Counted from the first letter of the stretch, positions 9,018-18,794 are shown. The stretch: 64,000 bases of DNA from Aliiruegeria sabulilitoris (GCF_001558155.1 NZ_LOAS01000003.1:62001-126000); one strand, 5' to 3'. Program-made: numbers and translations. Notes: generated by a model not told the origin, from the letters alone.

Positions 9018-9085
9018 GACCGCTCTGATTTCTACCCGAAACGTTGCTGCGCACGCGCTAACGCAAGCGGACCGGCCAGGGCGGT

Positions 9086-11155
9086 TTACTCGGCGGCAAA
9101 GGTGATGACCGGTTCCATCTCCTTCAGGGCGTCTTCCGTCAGATGACATTTCACCTGGTGTCCGTCGCCAACGTCACGAATGGGCGGGACGTCCTTTTCG
9201 CAAAGCCCGCCGGGAACCTGGGATTTCCAGCCGCAGCGGGTCTGGAACGGGCATCCCGGCGGCGGATTCATGGCCGAGGGAATGTCGCCATCCAGAACGA
9301 TGTGCTTCTTCTTCACCGATGTATCTGCAATGGGCACGGCCGAGAGCAGCGCCTCGGTATAGGGTTGGTAGGGCGGCGAGAAGACCTGATCGGTGGTGCC
9401 AAGCTCCACCACATGGCCGAGATACATCACCATCACCCGGTCGGCGAGATAGCGCACGATGGAGAGATCGTGGGAGATGAAGAGCAGCGTGGTCTTCTCG
9501 TTTCGCTGGATCTCCATCAGGAGGTCGGCCACGGCTGCTTGCACCGAAACGTCCAGCGCCGAGACTGGTTCGTCGGCCACCACGATCTGCGCGCCGCCGG
9601 CAAAGGCGCGTGCAATGCCCACGCGCTGTTTCTGCCCGCCCGAGAGCTGGCGTGGCATGCGCTCGGCAAAGGCACGGGGCAGTTTCACCAGGTCCAGAAG
9701 CTCCAGCATCTGGTTGCGGCGCTCGGCCTCGCTCTTGCCGACGCGGAAAATTTCCAGCGCCCGGATGATCTGCCGCCCGATGGTCATCGCGGGGTTGAGC
9801 GTGTCGAACGGGTTCTGGAACACCATCTGGACGGAGGAAATGGTTCTGGTGTCGCGCGCCTCGATCTGGATGTCCTGGATCGCGTTGCCGTTCAGCTACA
9901 CCACGCCGTCGGTCGCCGTCTCCAGCCCCATCAACACCTTGGCGAAGGTCGATTTGCCACAACCGGACTCGCCGACGATGGCCAGCGTCTCTGCCTCGTG
10001 GGCGACGAAGCTGATCTCCTCGTTGGCCTTCACGACCTTGTGGGCGCCACCAAAGAGCGTGTTGGCCGCGACCTCGTAGTATTTCTTGAGCTTGTCGATG
10101 CGCAGCACCTCGCGCCCGATAAGGCTGGCCTCGGTCGTCTCGGCCTTGGCGACCGGCGCGTTCCAGTCTATCTCCTGGAACTTGAGGCAGCGCGTGTAAT
10201 GGCGGTCATTGCCGGGCACGCGGCGCATCTCGATATCCTGCGCGTCACAGCGTCCGGCCTCGAAGTAATCGCAGCGCGGGCCGAAATTGCAGCCCGGCGG
10301 GCGCTCGTGGGGCAGGGGGAAGTTGCCCGGAATGGCCACCAGCGGGCGGGCGTTCTTTTCTGCCCCCGGCAGCGGGATCGAGCGGAAGAGCGCCTGCGTG
10401 TAAGGATGCTGCATCTCGTCGAAGACATCCTTGATGGAGCCGCGCTCCACCGCTTCGCCCGAATACATCACGCAGAGCCGGTCGCAGGTTTCCAGGATCA
10501 GCCCGAGATTGTGCGAGATGAAGAGCATCGAGGTGCCGTATTTCTTGCCAAGCTCAACGACAGCAGCCTCCACCGTCACGTCGAGCGCGGTGGTGGGTTC
10601 GTCGAGAATGAGCAGGCTGGGCTTGGACATCAGCGCCATGGCGATGACGATCCGCTGCTGCTGGCCGCCCGAGAGCTGGTGCGGATAGGAATTGAGCATG
10701 CGCTTGGGGTCCGGCAGGCGCACATCGGTCACCACCTCCAGCGCGCGCTCCAAGGCCTTCTGCCTGGAGATACCCTCGTGGATCATCGGCACTTCGATCA
10801 GTTGCTGGCCGATCTTCATCGCAGGATTGAGGCTCGCCATCGGTTCCTGGTAGATCATGGCGATCTCGGAGCCGCGAATGTCGCGCAACTCCTCGGCAGT
10901 CATCTCCGACAGGTCGCGCCCTTTGAACTTGATCGAACCGCCGACGACGCGCCCGTTGACGCCCAGATCCTGCATGACACCGAGCGCCACGGTGGATTTC
11001 CCGCAACCGGATTCGCCCACCAGTCCCATCGCTTCGCCGGGCTGCACCTTGATCGAGAAATCCATGACCGCCGGGATTACCCGCAGCCGGGTGAAGAAGG
11101 AAATCGATAGCTTCTCGATCTCGAGGATCGGCCCGTCATATTCCCATTTCTTCAT
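9086..11155 (-). pseudogene. Dual-domain peptide-type ABC transporter ATPase, interrupted by a stop
   Basis: The full frame would encode a 689-residue fused DppD-DppF-type ATPase with two nucleotide-binding domains. Domain 1 has Walker [28 protein letters not shown] and [13 protein letters not shown]. Domain 2 has Walker A GESGCGKSTFAKV, LSGGQKQRVGIARA and IVVADEPVSALDV. A TAG at 9896-9898 interrupts the frame right after the second Walker A (TDGVV-stop-LNGNAIQDI), and the frame continues perfectly on both sides. Without readthrough the product is a 419-residue protein whose second ATP site is cut off. The partner permease and binding-protein genes are also broken, so I call this a recent pseudogene. 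A sequencing error is the main alternative. Confidence 0.85.
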
Positions 11156-11289
11156 CGCAGCCTCCCTGTCAGCTGTTCCGCCCGGTGGAGGGGGCGGCTT
11201 CCCGCCCTTTCACGCGCCCTTGCAGGGCTTATCGAAAGCGGCGGGCGTGGCGCGCGCTGCGCGCGCGTGCTCTCCCCAGGTCTTCATCT

Positions 11290-11363
11290 GATCCCAAGTA
11301 TCCCGGGGGGCGGTCATTGGTTCCCCGAACCAATGATCGTTGGGGGGCTGGCCCCCATCCTGG
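11290..11363 (-). repeat. Intergenic GC-rich repeat, copy 5, with embedded hairpin
   Basis: In reverse orientation it reads tail ATCCCAAGTATCCCGGGGGG, an inner element, then GGGGGGCTGGCCCCC. The inner element is an inverted repeat with 13-base arms, one mismatch and a CCC loop (11311-11323 and 11327-11339; core TCATTGGTTC/GAACCAATGA). A diverged G-rich/C-rich block at about 11184-11230 in forward orientation may be a second, partial copy beside it. Confidence 0.7.
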
Positions 11364-11378
11364 GAACGGATCCGGGCG

Positions 11379-11744
11379 TTACCATTGGGGCTCCGTCCCA
11401 GGCCCGCATTCCGCCACCATGACCCAGATCCCGTCCTCCTCCTGCGGTTCGCTCAGAACAATGACCGCGTCGCCACAGATCTCGCCGGCAGTGGCGGTAC
11501 AGGTCTCGGTTGCCTTGCAGGCCACATCGAAACGGGCACCGCCTGTATAGGTGTTGCGCAGCACATGCGGCAGAACATGGACACCAGTGGCATCCAGAAG
11601 CTCGTTGCGGGAGGATATCCCTTGCCACGTGCCGAGCACGGTAAAGAGAACGGTCAATCCGACAACCACGCCGACCACGACGATGACGGCTCGCCGAAGG
11701 GTCCGGCTCAGCTTTTGCAGCGGGGTATCTTTCACGTCTTCCAT
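11379..11744 (-). CDS. Membrane-anchored protein of unknown function in the ABC operon
   Basis: This 121-residue protein has a short basic N-terminus (LQKLSRTLRRA), one transmembrane segment (VIVVVGVVVGLTVLFTVLGTW, about residues 20-40) and an extracytoplasmic domain with four cysteines (DVACKATETCTATAGEICGD and VAECGPG). Its ATG shares one base with the stop of the upstream permease gene (TGATG), so it belongs to the ABC operon. I do not recognise the family. It may be an accessory subunit of this transporter type. It is still intact although three of its operon partners are broken. Confidence 0.65.
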   Translation of the reverse strand: MEDVKDTPLQKLSRTLRRAVIVVVGVVVGLTVLFTVLGTWQGISSRNELLDATGVHVLPHVLRNTYTGGARFDVACKATETCTATAGEICGDAVIVLSEPQEEDGIWVMVAECGPGTEPQW

Positions 11745-12904
11745 CAGTCTTTCAAACTTTCTTCACGCAGGCCGTCGGCCAGCAGGTTGAGGCCTAGCAC
11801 CAAGCTCATCAGCGCCAGTGCCGGTGCAATCGCGGGGTGCGGATAGATCGACAGCAACCGGCGGCCATCATTGATCGTGGTGCCCCAGTCCGGGCTCTCC
11901 GGCGCAAGACCCAGGCCAAAGAAACCGAGCGTGCCGAGCAGGATCGTTGTGTAGCCGATGCGCAGGCAGAAGTCGACGATCAGCGGCCCGCGCGCATTGG
12001 GCAGTATCTCCCAGAGCATGGTGTACCACGGACCCTCGCCGCGGGTCTGGGCGGCGGCGACATAGTCGCGGGTCTTGATGTCGAGCCCGAGGCCGCGGAC
12101 GATACGGAACACGGTAGGCGAGTTCACGAAGACCACGGAGACGAAGACGATCAGGATATTCGACGGCACCGAGATGATGCCGAGCGGGTCCGCGTTCCAG
12201 GCCACGCCTAGATAGATCCAGATCCCGATCACCAGCGTCACGCCGAGATAGGCCGCGCGCTTGCCCGGCTGGGTGAAAAAACGCGCGTTCCACAGCACGA
12301 CGAAGAAGATGATCGGGAAGATGAACAGCACCGCCGCCATGTAGGTCGGCAGCCCCGTCTGCACGATCTCGGGTGTCACCAGCAGGTAGAAGAGCAGGAT
12401 CACCGGGAAGGCGAGGATCAGGTTGGCGAGGAAGGACAGCAGCGTGTCGAGCTTGCCGCCGTAATAGGCCGCAGGCAGGCCGAGTGTGATGCCCACCATG
12501 AAGGCAAAGAGCGTTGCCAGCGGCGCGATCTGCATGACGATGGTGGAGCCCGCCACCATGCGGGAAAACACGTCGCGGGCGAGATTGTCGCCGCCCAGCA
12601 GGTAATAGGCGTAGCCCTCGTACCCATCGGGCAGCGGTGTGCCCGGCAACTTGTTTTTCATGCCCGAGACCTGCGCCAGCGGGTCATGGGTGATGATCAT
12701 GTCGGCGAACATCCCGGTAAAGACCCAGAACAGCACCAGCGCGAAGCCGATCATGCCGATCGTGCTGTCGAAGGGCTTGCCGAAAAGCCCGAGGCTGCGC
12801 TTGAACAGGACCGACAGGGTGAAGACAACGAGCATGCCGATCCAGACAGGGATCAGTTGCGCGATAATCAGGCCGATGATGGCGGTCCAGGAAAGCGGTT
12901 CCAT
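11744..12904 (-). CDS. Peptide-type ABC transporter permease (DppC-like)
   Basis: This 386-residue inner-membrane permease has the DppC/OppC architecture: an N-terminal helix, a periplasmic stretch, and a C-terminal domain with five to six helices. The EAA-like loop is seen as AAAQTRGEGPWYTMLWEILPNARGPLIVDF. Family-typical LGTLGFFGLGLAPESPDWGTTINDGR is near the C-terminus. It is longer than OppC (about 300) because of an insertion around VTPEIVQTGLPTYMAAVLFIFPIIFF. It is the only core transporter gene in the operon without a visible lesion. The substrate is unknown; peptides or related solutes are likely. Confidence 0.88.
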   Translation of the reverse strand: MEPLSWTAIIGLIIAQLIPVWIGMLVVFTLSVLFKRSLGLFGKPFDSTIGMIGFALVLFWVFTGMFADMIITHDPLAQVSGMKNKLPGTPLPDGYEGYAYYLLGGDNLARDVFSRMVAGSTIVMQIAPLATLFAFMVGITLGLPAAYYGGKLDTLLSFLANLILAFPVILLFYLLVTPEIVQTGLPTYMAAVLFIFPIIFFVVLWNARFFTQPGKRAAYLGVTLVIGIWIYLGVAWNADPLGIISVPSNILIVFVSVVFVNSPTVFRIVRGLGLDIKTRDYVAAAQTRGEGPWYTMLWEILPNARGPLIVDFCLRIGYTTILLGTLGFFGLGLAPESPDWGTTINDGRRLLSIYPHPAIAPALALMSLVLGLNLLADGLREESLKD

Positions 12905-12916
12905 GCAATCAGCCCC

Positions 12917-13960
12917 TTACGAAATCCGGATGCGCGGGTTGAGGAAGACATAGCCGATATCGCTGATCAACTGCGTCACGAGAACGACGATCACGGCGAC
13001 GACGTAACAGCCCAGCAGCAGCTCGATATCGTTATTGCCGGCCGCCTGCACGAGCGTCCATCCGAACCCCTTGTAATTGAAGAGCGTTTCCACGATCACC
13101 ACGCCGTTCAGAAGCCAGGGGATCTGCAGCATGATGACGGTGAAGGGCGCGATCAGCGCGTTTCGCAGCGCGTGTTTCACGACGATATTGTAAAAGCTCA
13201 CGCCCTTGAGACGGGCCGTGCGGATTTATTGCGCGGTCATTACCTCGGTCATAGAGGCCCGTGTCATCCGCGCGATATAGCCCATGCCGTAAAGCGCGAT
13301 GGTCGCCACCGGCAGGGTGAAATTCTCGAACGTGATCCCGTCCATGGCCGAGGTTGCCGTGCCCTTGAACCATTTCAGCCCCACGGCGGCGGAGGCAAAG
13401 ACGGCGATCAGGATGACGCCCGAGACATATTCCGGCGTCGCTGTAGAGGCGATGGAGACGGTGGAGAGCGAGCGGTCCAGCTTCGAGCCTTCGCGCATGC
13501 CCGCCAGACCCCCCATGACCAACGCCATCGGCACCATGACCAGCATCACCCAGAACATCAGCTTGCCCGTGAGCCAGAGTCGCTTGGCGATGATGCCGCG
13601 CACGTCTTCCTTGAAGATCGTGGACACGCCCCAGTCGCCCTGCAACACGCCGCACCGGGCGGGCGCCTCTTCGGCCGGCACATCGCGGGAAATGCAGCGC
13701 CCGGTGACCTTTCCGTCTTCGTCCGTATAGGTCCAGCCGGGGGCGACTCCCAGCCATTCGGCGTAGCGTTTCGACATCGGTTGGCTATAGCCGTTCTTGA
13801 CCAGCCAGGAGGCGACCTCCTCATCCGTCATCCGGGCGTTGCCTTCAAACTTTGCCACCTTTTCCAGGTTGGGTTCGAGATTGGTCAGCGAAAAGACGAC
13901 CATGGCCAGCGCCAGGCCCGTCAAAATCATGACACCAAAACGTCGAAGAAGAAAAACCAT
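12917..13960 (-). pseudogene. Peptide-type ABC transporter permease (DppB-like), interrupted by a stop
   Basis: The full frame would encode a 347-residue DppB/OppB-type permease. It begins MVFLLRRFGVMILTGLALAMVVF, has a periplasmic insertion containing QPMSKRYAEWLG, and ends with NPRIRIS. A TAA at 13226-13228 interrupts it at MTEVMTAQ-stop-IRTARLKGVSFYN. In DppB proteins this is the EAA loop, where Tyr (TAC/TAT) precedes IRTARLKG, so a single base change explains the stop. Both sides remain in one frame. The truncated 244-residue product would lack the last helices and cannot form a channel. Confidence 0.87.
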
Positions 13961-14035
13961 AGGAATTCCTGTAGGTGCCTTCGGCGGGTGTCGCGCGCCC
14001 GAAGGCGCGAAACAATGTTTGGGACGGCGGCACGG

Positions 14036-14933
14036 TCAGCCCGCCGCCTGCGTCCAGATCAGCCTTCCCAGCCGAATACTGGTAACGGATCTCGAATTGC
14101 GGGTGCATCTCGGCGTTGACCAGCCCCTCGACGTAATGGCGGAACGTGGAGCGCCAGTATGGCTGGATGATGACGCCCTCGTCGCGCAGGATCGTTTGCA
14201 GCCAGAGGGAGTGCGCGCGGCGCGCATCGGCATCCGCGACGGAACTGGCTTCGGCAAGGACCCGGTCGAACTCCTCGTTGGCAAAGCTCGTCTCGTTCCA
14301 CGGAACGCCGGACCTGTATGCCAGCGCCAGCACCTAATTGCCCAGCGGACGTTGGGCCCAGGCGGTCGTGGATAAGGGGAACTTGGCCCAATCGTTCCAG
14401 TAGATCGAGCCGGGAAGGCCGGTCCGCTTCACCTTGATGCCGGCATCGACCGACTTCTTTGTCTTCGGGTCGACCGGTGGGCCCATGCGGGAAGCCATCG
14501 AGTTGCCTTCCATGCCGGCGTCGCACCACAGCTCGAAATTATAGGCCACGTCTTCGGCGGTGAAATCGTCGTTATTGTTCCACTTCACACCCTTGCGGAT
14601 GTCAAAAGTGATCTCGGTGGCGTCCTCGTTTACCTCCCAGCTTTCGGCCAGGCATGGGGTCATGGAGCCGTCGCGGTTGAAATAGACGAGATGCTCCAGC
14701 CAGCCGCGTGTCATGTTGCCCATTTCCGCCCATTGGTAGAGCCGCGGCTCCTGCATCGCGCGCACTTCCTGCTGGATGCGCAGCGTTCCGCCCTTCGTGG
14801 CCGTGCCCATGGCAAGGGCGGGCTGTTGCATGCCAATCAGGCCATATGCACCCACCGCTGTTACACCAACCGCCATGGCGCGGGCGAGGAATTCGCGGCG
14901 GTCCAGTTTTCCGGTCAGAGTGGATTGGGTCAT
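14036..14933 (-). pseudogene. ABC transporter substrate-binding protein (SBP_bac_5), deleted and interrupted
   Basis: The gene starts at ATG 14933 with a twin-arginine-like signal (DRREFLARAMAVGVTAVGAYG) and a normal N-lobe (WLEHLVYFNRDGSMTPCLAESWEV). After GPPVDPKTKKSVDAGIKV it jumps to RTGLPGSIYWNDWAKFPLS, which in this family lies some 230-260 residues further on; that figure is from memory of homologues. A TAG at 14334-14336 then interrupts RPLG-N-stop-VLALAYRSG, where relatives commonly have Gln. The tail runs open to 13845, over the start of the permease gene; another frame stops at 14036, so a frameshift near 14080 is likely. The remnant is about 300 codons instead of about 540. Confidence 0.85.
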
Positions 14934-15241
14934 TTCTCGCTCCCTGTGCCAGACAGTCTTTTTGCCTTTTTTCGGCGCCGCAGAAAGCAAAACACCATTC
15001 CGCCGATCCGTCCGTCGCGGATCCTGCGCGCTTTCCCGATTGTTCCCTGTCGACCTTTGCAATCGGCATCAGATGCACTGGTCCGTCAACGCTCACATTT
15101 GACCCTTCAGGAGCCGATTGCGACATTCGTCGGAATCAAAAACGACACCACGTTCGCAGGCAACCGAAATCCGGGCGCTGCGACAGATATCCGGCCCGGC
15201 GGGGCTCCGTAATGGAACTGCCTGAAATCAGGTTGAAATCC

Positions 15242-16048
15242 TCAGGCCCGGCGCGCTTCGCGAAAGTCGCTCGGGGTCTGGCCGGTCCGGTGGTGAAAGG
15301 AGCGGGTGAAATAGGCCGCCGAGTTGAAGCCCAGCACTTCGGCCACGCGCTTGACGGGCAGGGAGGTGTCGAGCAGCAGACGGCGCGCCTCAAACGTGAT
15401 CCGGTCGGCGAGCAGGTCTGAGGCGGGGCGGCCGCAGGTCTGGTTGCAGACGCGGCTGAGATGGGTCGGGGTCACGCCGAGGCCTTCGGCATAATCGCTC
15501 ACCGATTGCCCGGTATAGAGTTGCTCCTCGATCGCCTCGGTAAAGCGGCGCACCAGCGCGCGGGCGGCGCTGTCCTCGGGGCGGTCCTCGGCCTCGAAGC
15601 GCTGCCGTTCCAGCCAAACGGAGAGCAGCCCGCCGTAATGGGCGATGGCGCGGTCCTTGAGCGGGCGCTCGCCGTCGATCTCGCGTTGCAGGCTCTCCAG
15701 AAGGCCGGTGATCTCGCCCTGGTGGCGGGCATCGCGCACCCGCAGGTGGAAGGAGGTGGTGGACAAGTCCAGCGGGACGGTTTCGTTGAAGAAGACGGCC
15801 GTGCCATAGACCTGCGAGGACACGTCGAAGCCATGCATCGTGCCGGCCGGGATGAAGACGGCGTTATGCGCGCCATAACCGCGCGTCAGCCCGGCCACGG
15901 TGATGCGCCCCTGTCCGCGTGTGAACCAGAGCAGGACGGGCATCCGGTAGCTGCGCATCGCCTCGGTGCGCCAGCGCCCGCCATGGGTCAGGCGTTGCAT
16001 GGGCACAAGGCGGAGCGGGCCGACAGGTGCGGCGGGAATCACGGACAT
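15242..16048 (-). CDS. AraC-family transcriptional regulator
   Basis: The 268-residue protein has an N-terminal cupin-type sensor domain (MPVLLWFTRGQGRITVAG, then VFIPAGTMHGFDVSS). It ends in a C-terminal double helix-turn-helix of the AraC type (GQSVSDYAEGLGVTPTHLSRVCNQ, then LPVKRVAEVLGFNSAAYFTRSFHHRTGQTPSDFRE). I chose ATG 16048 because the upstream extension to 16114 has no family character. It lies upstream of, and in the same direction as, the decayed ABC operon, so it may have regulated that operon. It is itself intact, which suggests another target or recent loss. Confidence 0.85.
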   Translation of the reverse strand: MSVIPAAPVGPLRLVPMQRLTHGGRWRTEAMRSYRMPVLLWFTRGQGRITVAGLTRGYGAHNAVFIPAGTMHGFDVSSQVYGTAVFFNETVPLDLSTTSFHLRVRDARHQGEITGLLESLQREIDGERPLKDRAIAHYGGLLSVWLERQRFEAEDRPEDSAARALVRRFTEAIEEQLYTGQSVSDYAEGLGVTPTHLSRVCNQTCGRPASDLLADRITFEARRLLLDTSLPVKRVAEVLGFNSAAYFTRSFHHRTGQTPSDFREARRA

Positions 16049-16152
16049 GAGCGGAACCTTTGGGCAGCAGGGTTCGATATTGCTCTTTCTGCCCTGTGGA
16101 TAACTGCGAATCAAGCACGCAGATGTTCGATTCCTGCTTTGCGGCCGTGTAA

Positions 16153-17022
16153 TCAGCTATCGGGCGGGATTTTCCGCCAGCTCTTCATCCGTGCCCGGAA
16201 CCATGTGCGCTGCCGCTTGGCATATTGGCGGGTGGCGATACAGGCGGCACGCGTGGCTGCGTCGAGATCCATCTCGCCCCGCAGATGGGCAATGAGTTCA
16301 GCAGCGCCGATGGCGCGCGAGGAGGGCAGGGCGGGGTCCCAGTCATCCAGGTTTGTCCGGGCTTCCTCCAGCGCACCGGCTGCGATCATCAACCCGAACC
16401 GCCGCTCGATCCGTGGTGTCAGCCAGTCGCGTGGGGCCTCCAGCACGAAAGCCTGCGCGGCATCGAGCGGCAGCAGGGCGGGAGGCGTTTCGTCCTGCCA
16501 GGGCGCGAGCCCCTTGCCGGTCGCGCGCAACACTTCCCAGGCCCGCTGCACCCGCGCCGGGTTGGCGATGTCGATCCGGGCACGCGTTTCGGGGTCCAGT
16601 TCGGCCAGCATCGCCTCGCGCGTCATCGCATTGCCGGCATTGCGGATTTCCGACGGAGTCGGCGGGATTTCCACCAGGCCTTCGGTCAGCGCCGAGAAAT
16701 AGAGCCCGGTGCCGCCAACGATGATCGCCCGCTCCGGACCGGACAGGATCTCCGCGACCTCGCGCAGCCAGTGGCCGACCGAGTAGTCTTCCCTCGACCC
16801 GACATGTCCATAGAGCAGGTGCGGCGCCCGCGCGAGGTCTTCGTCCGGCGGACGCGCCGTCAGGATGCGCCAATTGGCAAAGACCTGCAGCGCGTCGGCA
16901 TTCACGATCACGCCGCCTTGCGCCTCCGCGATCTCGAGCGCGAGGGCGGACTTGCCGCTGGCCGTCGGTCCGGCAATGAGGACCGGTTTGCCGGGATCGA
17001 TTTCACCGACGGATATTGCCAT
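16153..17022 (-). CDS. miaA: tRNA dimethylallyltransferase
   Basis: This enzyme transfers the dimethylallyl group to A37 of tRNAs that read UNN codons, the first step to (ms2)i6A. The P-loop IAGPTASGKSALALE is at the N-terminus. DALQVFANWRILTARP (the DSxQxY-type motif) and VGGTGLYFSALTEGL follow, and the basic C-terminus is RQYAKRQRTWFRAR. The protein is 289 residues from ATG 17022. The motif here reads DALQVF where most relatives have DSMQVY. It is divergent from pyrH with a 78-base intergenic space. Confidence 0.94.
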   Translation of the reverse strand: MAISVGEIDPGKPVLIAGPTASGKSALALEIAEAQGGVIVNADALQVFANWRILTARPPDEDLARAPHLLYGHVGSREDYSVGHWLREVAEILSGPERAIIVGGTGLYFSALTEGLVEIPPTPSEIRNAGNAMTREAMLAELDPETRARIDIANPARVQRAWEVLRATGKGLAPWQDETPPALLPLDAAQAFVLEAPRDWLTPRIERRFGLMIAAGALEEARTNLDDWDPALPSSRAIGAAELIAHLRGEMDLDAATRAACIATRQYAKRQRTWFRARMKSWRKIPPDS

Positions 17023-17100
17023 TGAAACGCGCCTTGACGGTTGAAGATCGCGCCGTTTTCCGACAGGAAGGCGCGGAAGCCAGATCAGAGGGATTTTGAT

Positions 17101-17838
17101 ATGCTCGACGTGACCGAGGATCAACCGAAAGCGGCCTATAAACGGGTCCTTCTGAAAATCTCAGGCGAGGCATTGATGGGCGACCAGGGCTACGGTCTGC
17201 ACCCGCCCACCGTGCAGCGCATCGCCAATGAAGTGAAATCGGTCCACGACCTGGGCGTCGAGATCTGCATGGTGATCGGCGGCGGCAACATCTTCCGCGG
17301 CCTGTCGGGCTCCGCGCAAGGCATGGAGCGCACCACGGCCGATTACATGGGCATGCTCGCCACCGTGATGAACGCGCTCGCGATGCAGTCCGCGCTCGAG
17401 GAAATGGGCGTCTTTACCCGCGTCATCTCCGCCATTCGCATGGACGAGGTTTGCGAGCCTTACATCCGCCGTCGCGCGGTACGCCACCTGGAGAAGAAGC
17501 GGGTCTGCATCTTTGCCGCCGGCACCGGAAACCCTTATTTCACCACGGACACCGCGGGCGCGCTGCGCGCCAACGAGATGGCCTGCGAGGCGATCTTCAA
17601 GGGCACCAAGGTGGACGGGATCTATGACAAGGACCCGGTAAAGTTCGACGATGCCGTACGATATGACAGCGTCACCTATGATGAGTGCCTGGCCAAGCGG
17701 CTCAAGGTGATGGATGCTTCCGCCATTGCCCTGGCACGCGACAACAACCTGCCGATCATCGTCTTCTCGCTCGACGAGCCGGGCGGCTTCCGCGGCATCC
17801 TTGCCGGCGAGGGCACCTATACCCGCGTTCAGGGCTGA
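17101..17838 (+). CDS. pyrH: UMP kinase
   Basis: This amino-acid-kinase-fold enzyme phosphorylates UMP to UDP for pyrimidine nucleotide supply. The 245-residue protein has [45 protein letters not shown] and VDGIYDKDP, all diagnostic of bacterial PyrH. I chose ATG 17101, which leaves a short leader ([14 protein letters not shown]) before the first strand. It begins the cluster leading to frr, but an unrelated sorting-signal gene lies between pyrH and frr. Confidence 0.96.
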   Translation: MLDVTEDQPKAAYKRVLLKISGEALMGDQGYGLHPPTVQRIANEVKSVHDLGVEICMVIGGGNIFRGLSGSAQGMERTTADYMGMLATVMNALAMQSALEEMGVFTRVISAIRMDEVCEPYIRRRAVRHLEKKRVCIFAAGTGNPYFTTDTAGALRANEMACEAIFKGTKVDGIYDKDPVKFDDAVRYDSVTYDECLAKRLKVMDASAIALARDNNLPIIVFSLDEPGGFRGILAGEGTYTRVQG

Positions 17839-17959
17839 GAACCCCGAAAAGGTTAACAAATCACCAAACCGGCGCCGCTTTCTCGCCGATATTCATGCTT
17901 AAAAATTCCCTAAGAACCGATGGAAATCGGTCCGAGAGCAGTTGGAATTGGCAGGCGTC

Positions 17960-18589
17960 ATGTTGGGATTTGGAAAAATACTATGGATCTGGACCACTCT
18001 TCTCGTGGCGGGATTCGCAACGTCGGCGCAAGCGATCACAATAGATTTCGAGGATCTGGAAACGTCGGGACGTTCCTTCGACTTTATCGGTGGAACCTAT
18101 AGCTACGACGATTTCACGCTGACGAACCTGACCTCCAGCACCACGACCGCCTTTGCCGTCCCCGAGAGCAGCAATACGCGCTACAATACCGGATCGACAT
18201 CCATACTCAACAACCGCGTCAACGGTGTAACCGAGCTTGCGGCGAACGACGGCAGCGCCTTCGACCTGCAATCCATAGACCTGTCCGAACTCGCGTCCAA
18301 CCGGATCGGCGATACGAGTGTGACTTTCACGGGCACCTACGAGAACGGGGCGACCGTCCAGCAAACCTTCGATCTCGACGGTGTCTGGGGCATGGAGACC
18401 TTCTATTTCGCAGGCTTCGACAGTGTCGTCAGCGTGACCTGGACCCAGACCGCCGATTACCACCAATTCGACAATATCTCGGTCGAGATCTCGCCGGTTC
18501 CGCTGCCTGCATCCTCGGTATTGCTGGGCTCGGTGCTGGGCGCGGGGGCATTCGCGAGCCGCCGGCGGCGCCGAAAAGGCGCGGGCTGA
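17960..18589 (+). CDS. Secreted protein with VPLPA-CTERM sorting signal
   Basis: The 209-residue protein has an N-terminal signal peptide (about residues 1-25, cleavage likely after SAQA). A polar, Thr/Ser/Asn-rich beta-type domain follows, without catalytic motifs I recognise. The C-terminus is a tripartite sorting signal: [11 protein letters not shown], a hydrophobic run, and a basic tail RRRRRKGAG. This is the VPLPA variant of PEP-CTERM, processed by an exosortase in the inner membrane; the exosortase gene is not in this window. A surface or exopolysaccharide-associated role is an inference. A TTG at 17942 is an alternative start. It splits the usually adjacent pyrH and frr. Confidence 0.85.
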   Translation: MLGFGKILWIWTTLLVAGFATSAQAITIDFEDLETSGRSFDFIGGTYSYDDFTLTNLTSSTTTAFAVPESSNTRYNTGSTSILNNRVNGVTELAANDGSAFDLQSIDLSELASNRIGDTSVTFTGTYENGATVQQTFDLDGVWGMETFYFAGFDSVVSVTWTQTADYHQFDNISVEISPVPLPASSVLLGSVLGAGAFASRRRRRKGAG

Positions 18590-18620
18590 ACCGGCGGCCG
18601 GGCGCCCCCTTGCATGTGCC

Positions 18621-18666
18621 ATCCCGAAGCGGGATAACGGCCGGCAGCTTCGAGCTTTGCCGGCCG
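18621..18666 (+). other. Two adjacent hairpins after the VPLPA-CTERM gene
   Basis: Hairpin 1 is ATCCCG-AAG-CGGGAT (18621-18635). Hairpin 2 has 9-bp arms CGGCCGGCA/TGCCGGCCG (18638-18646 and 18658-18666) with a further pairable inner segment. There is no T-run, so this is not a classical terminator. It may be an RNA processing or factor-dependent termination site separating this gene from frr. Confidence 0.5.
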
Positions 18667-18794
18667 CGTCGATTTCGCGGAAACGGAAATTATGGACTTT
18701 CCGTTCTAAACAACGCCGCGCGGATGCTATACAACGCGTTGCAGCGATTGTAGAACGTGGCGAACGAATGAGATGCTTGGGAGGGAACAGGCAC

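Noticed and set aside
9143-11110. Forward-strand open frame of 655 codons
   Set aside because: It is antisense to the ABC ATPase pseudogene, whose Walker and signature motifs are on the reverse strand.
9896-14336. Stop-codon readthrough or recoding (for example pyrrolysine) in the ABC operon
   Set aside because: The interrupting codons are both TAG and TAA, and the binding protein also has a large deletion. Decay explains all of it more simply.
16095-16103. Exact DnaA box (TGTGGATAA) upstream of the AraC-type gene
   Set aside because: It is a single 9-mer without a cluster, AT-rich unwinding element or replication genes nearby, so it is not evidence for an origin.
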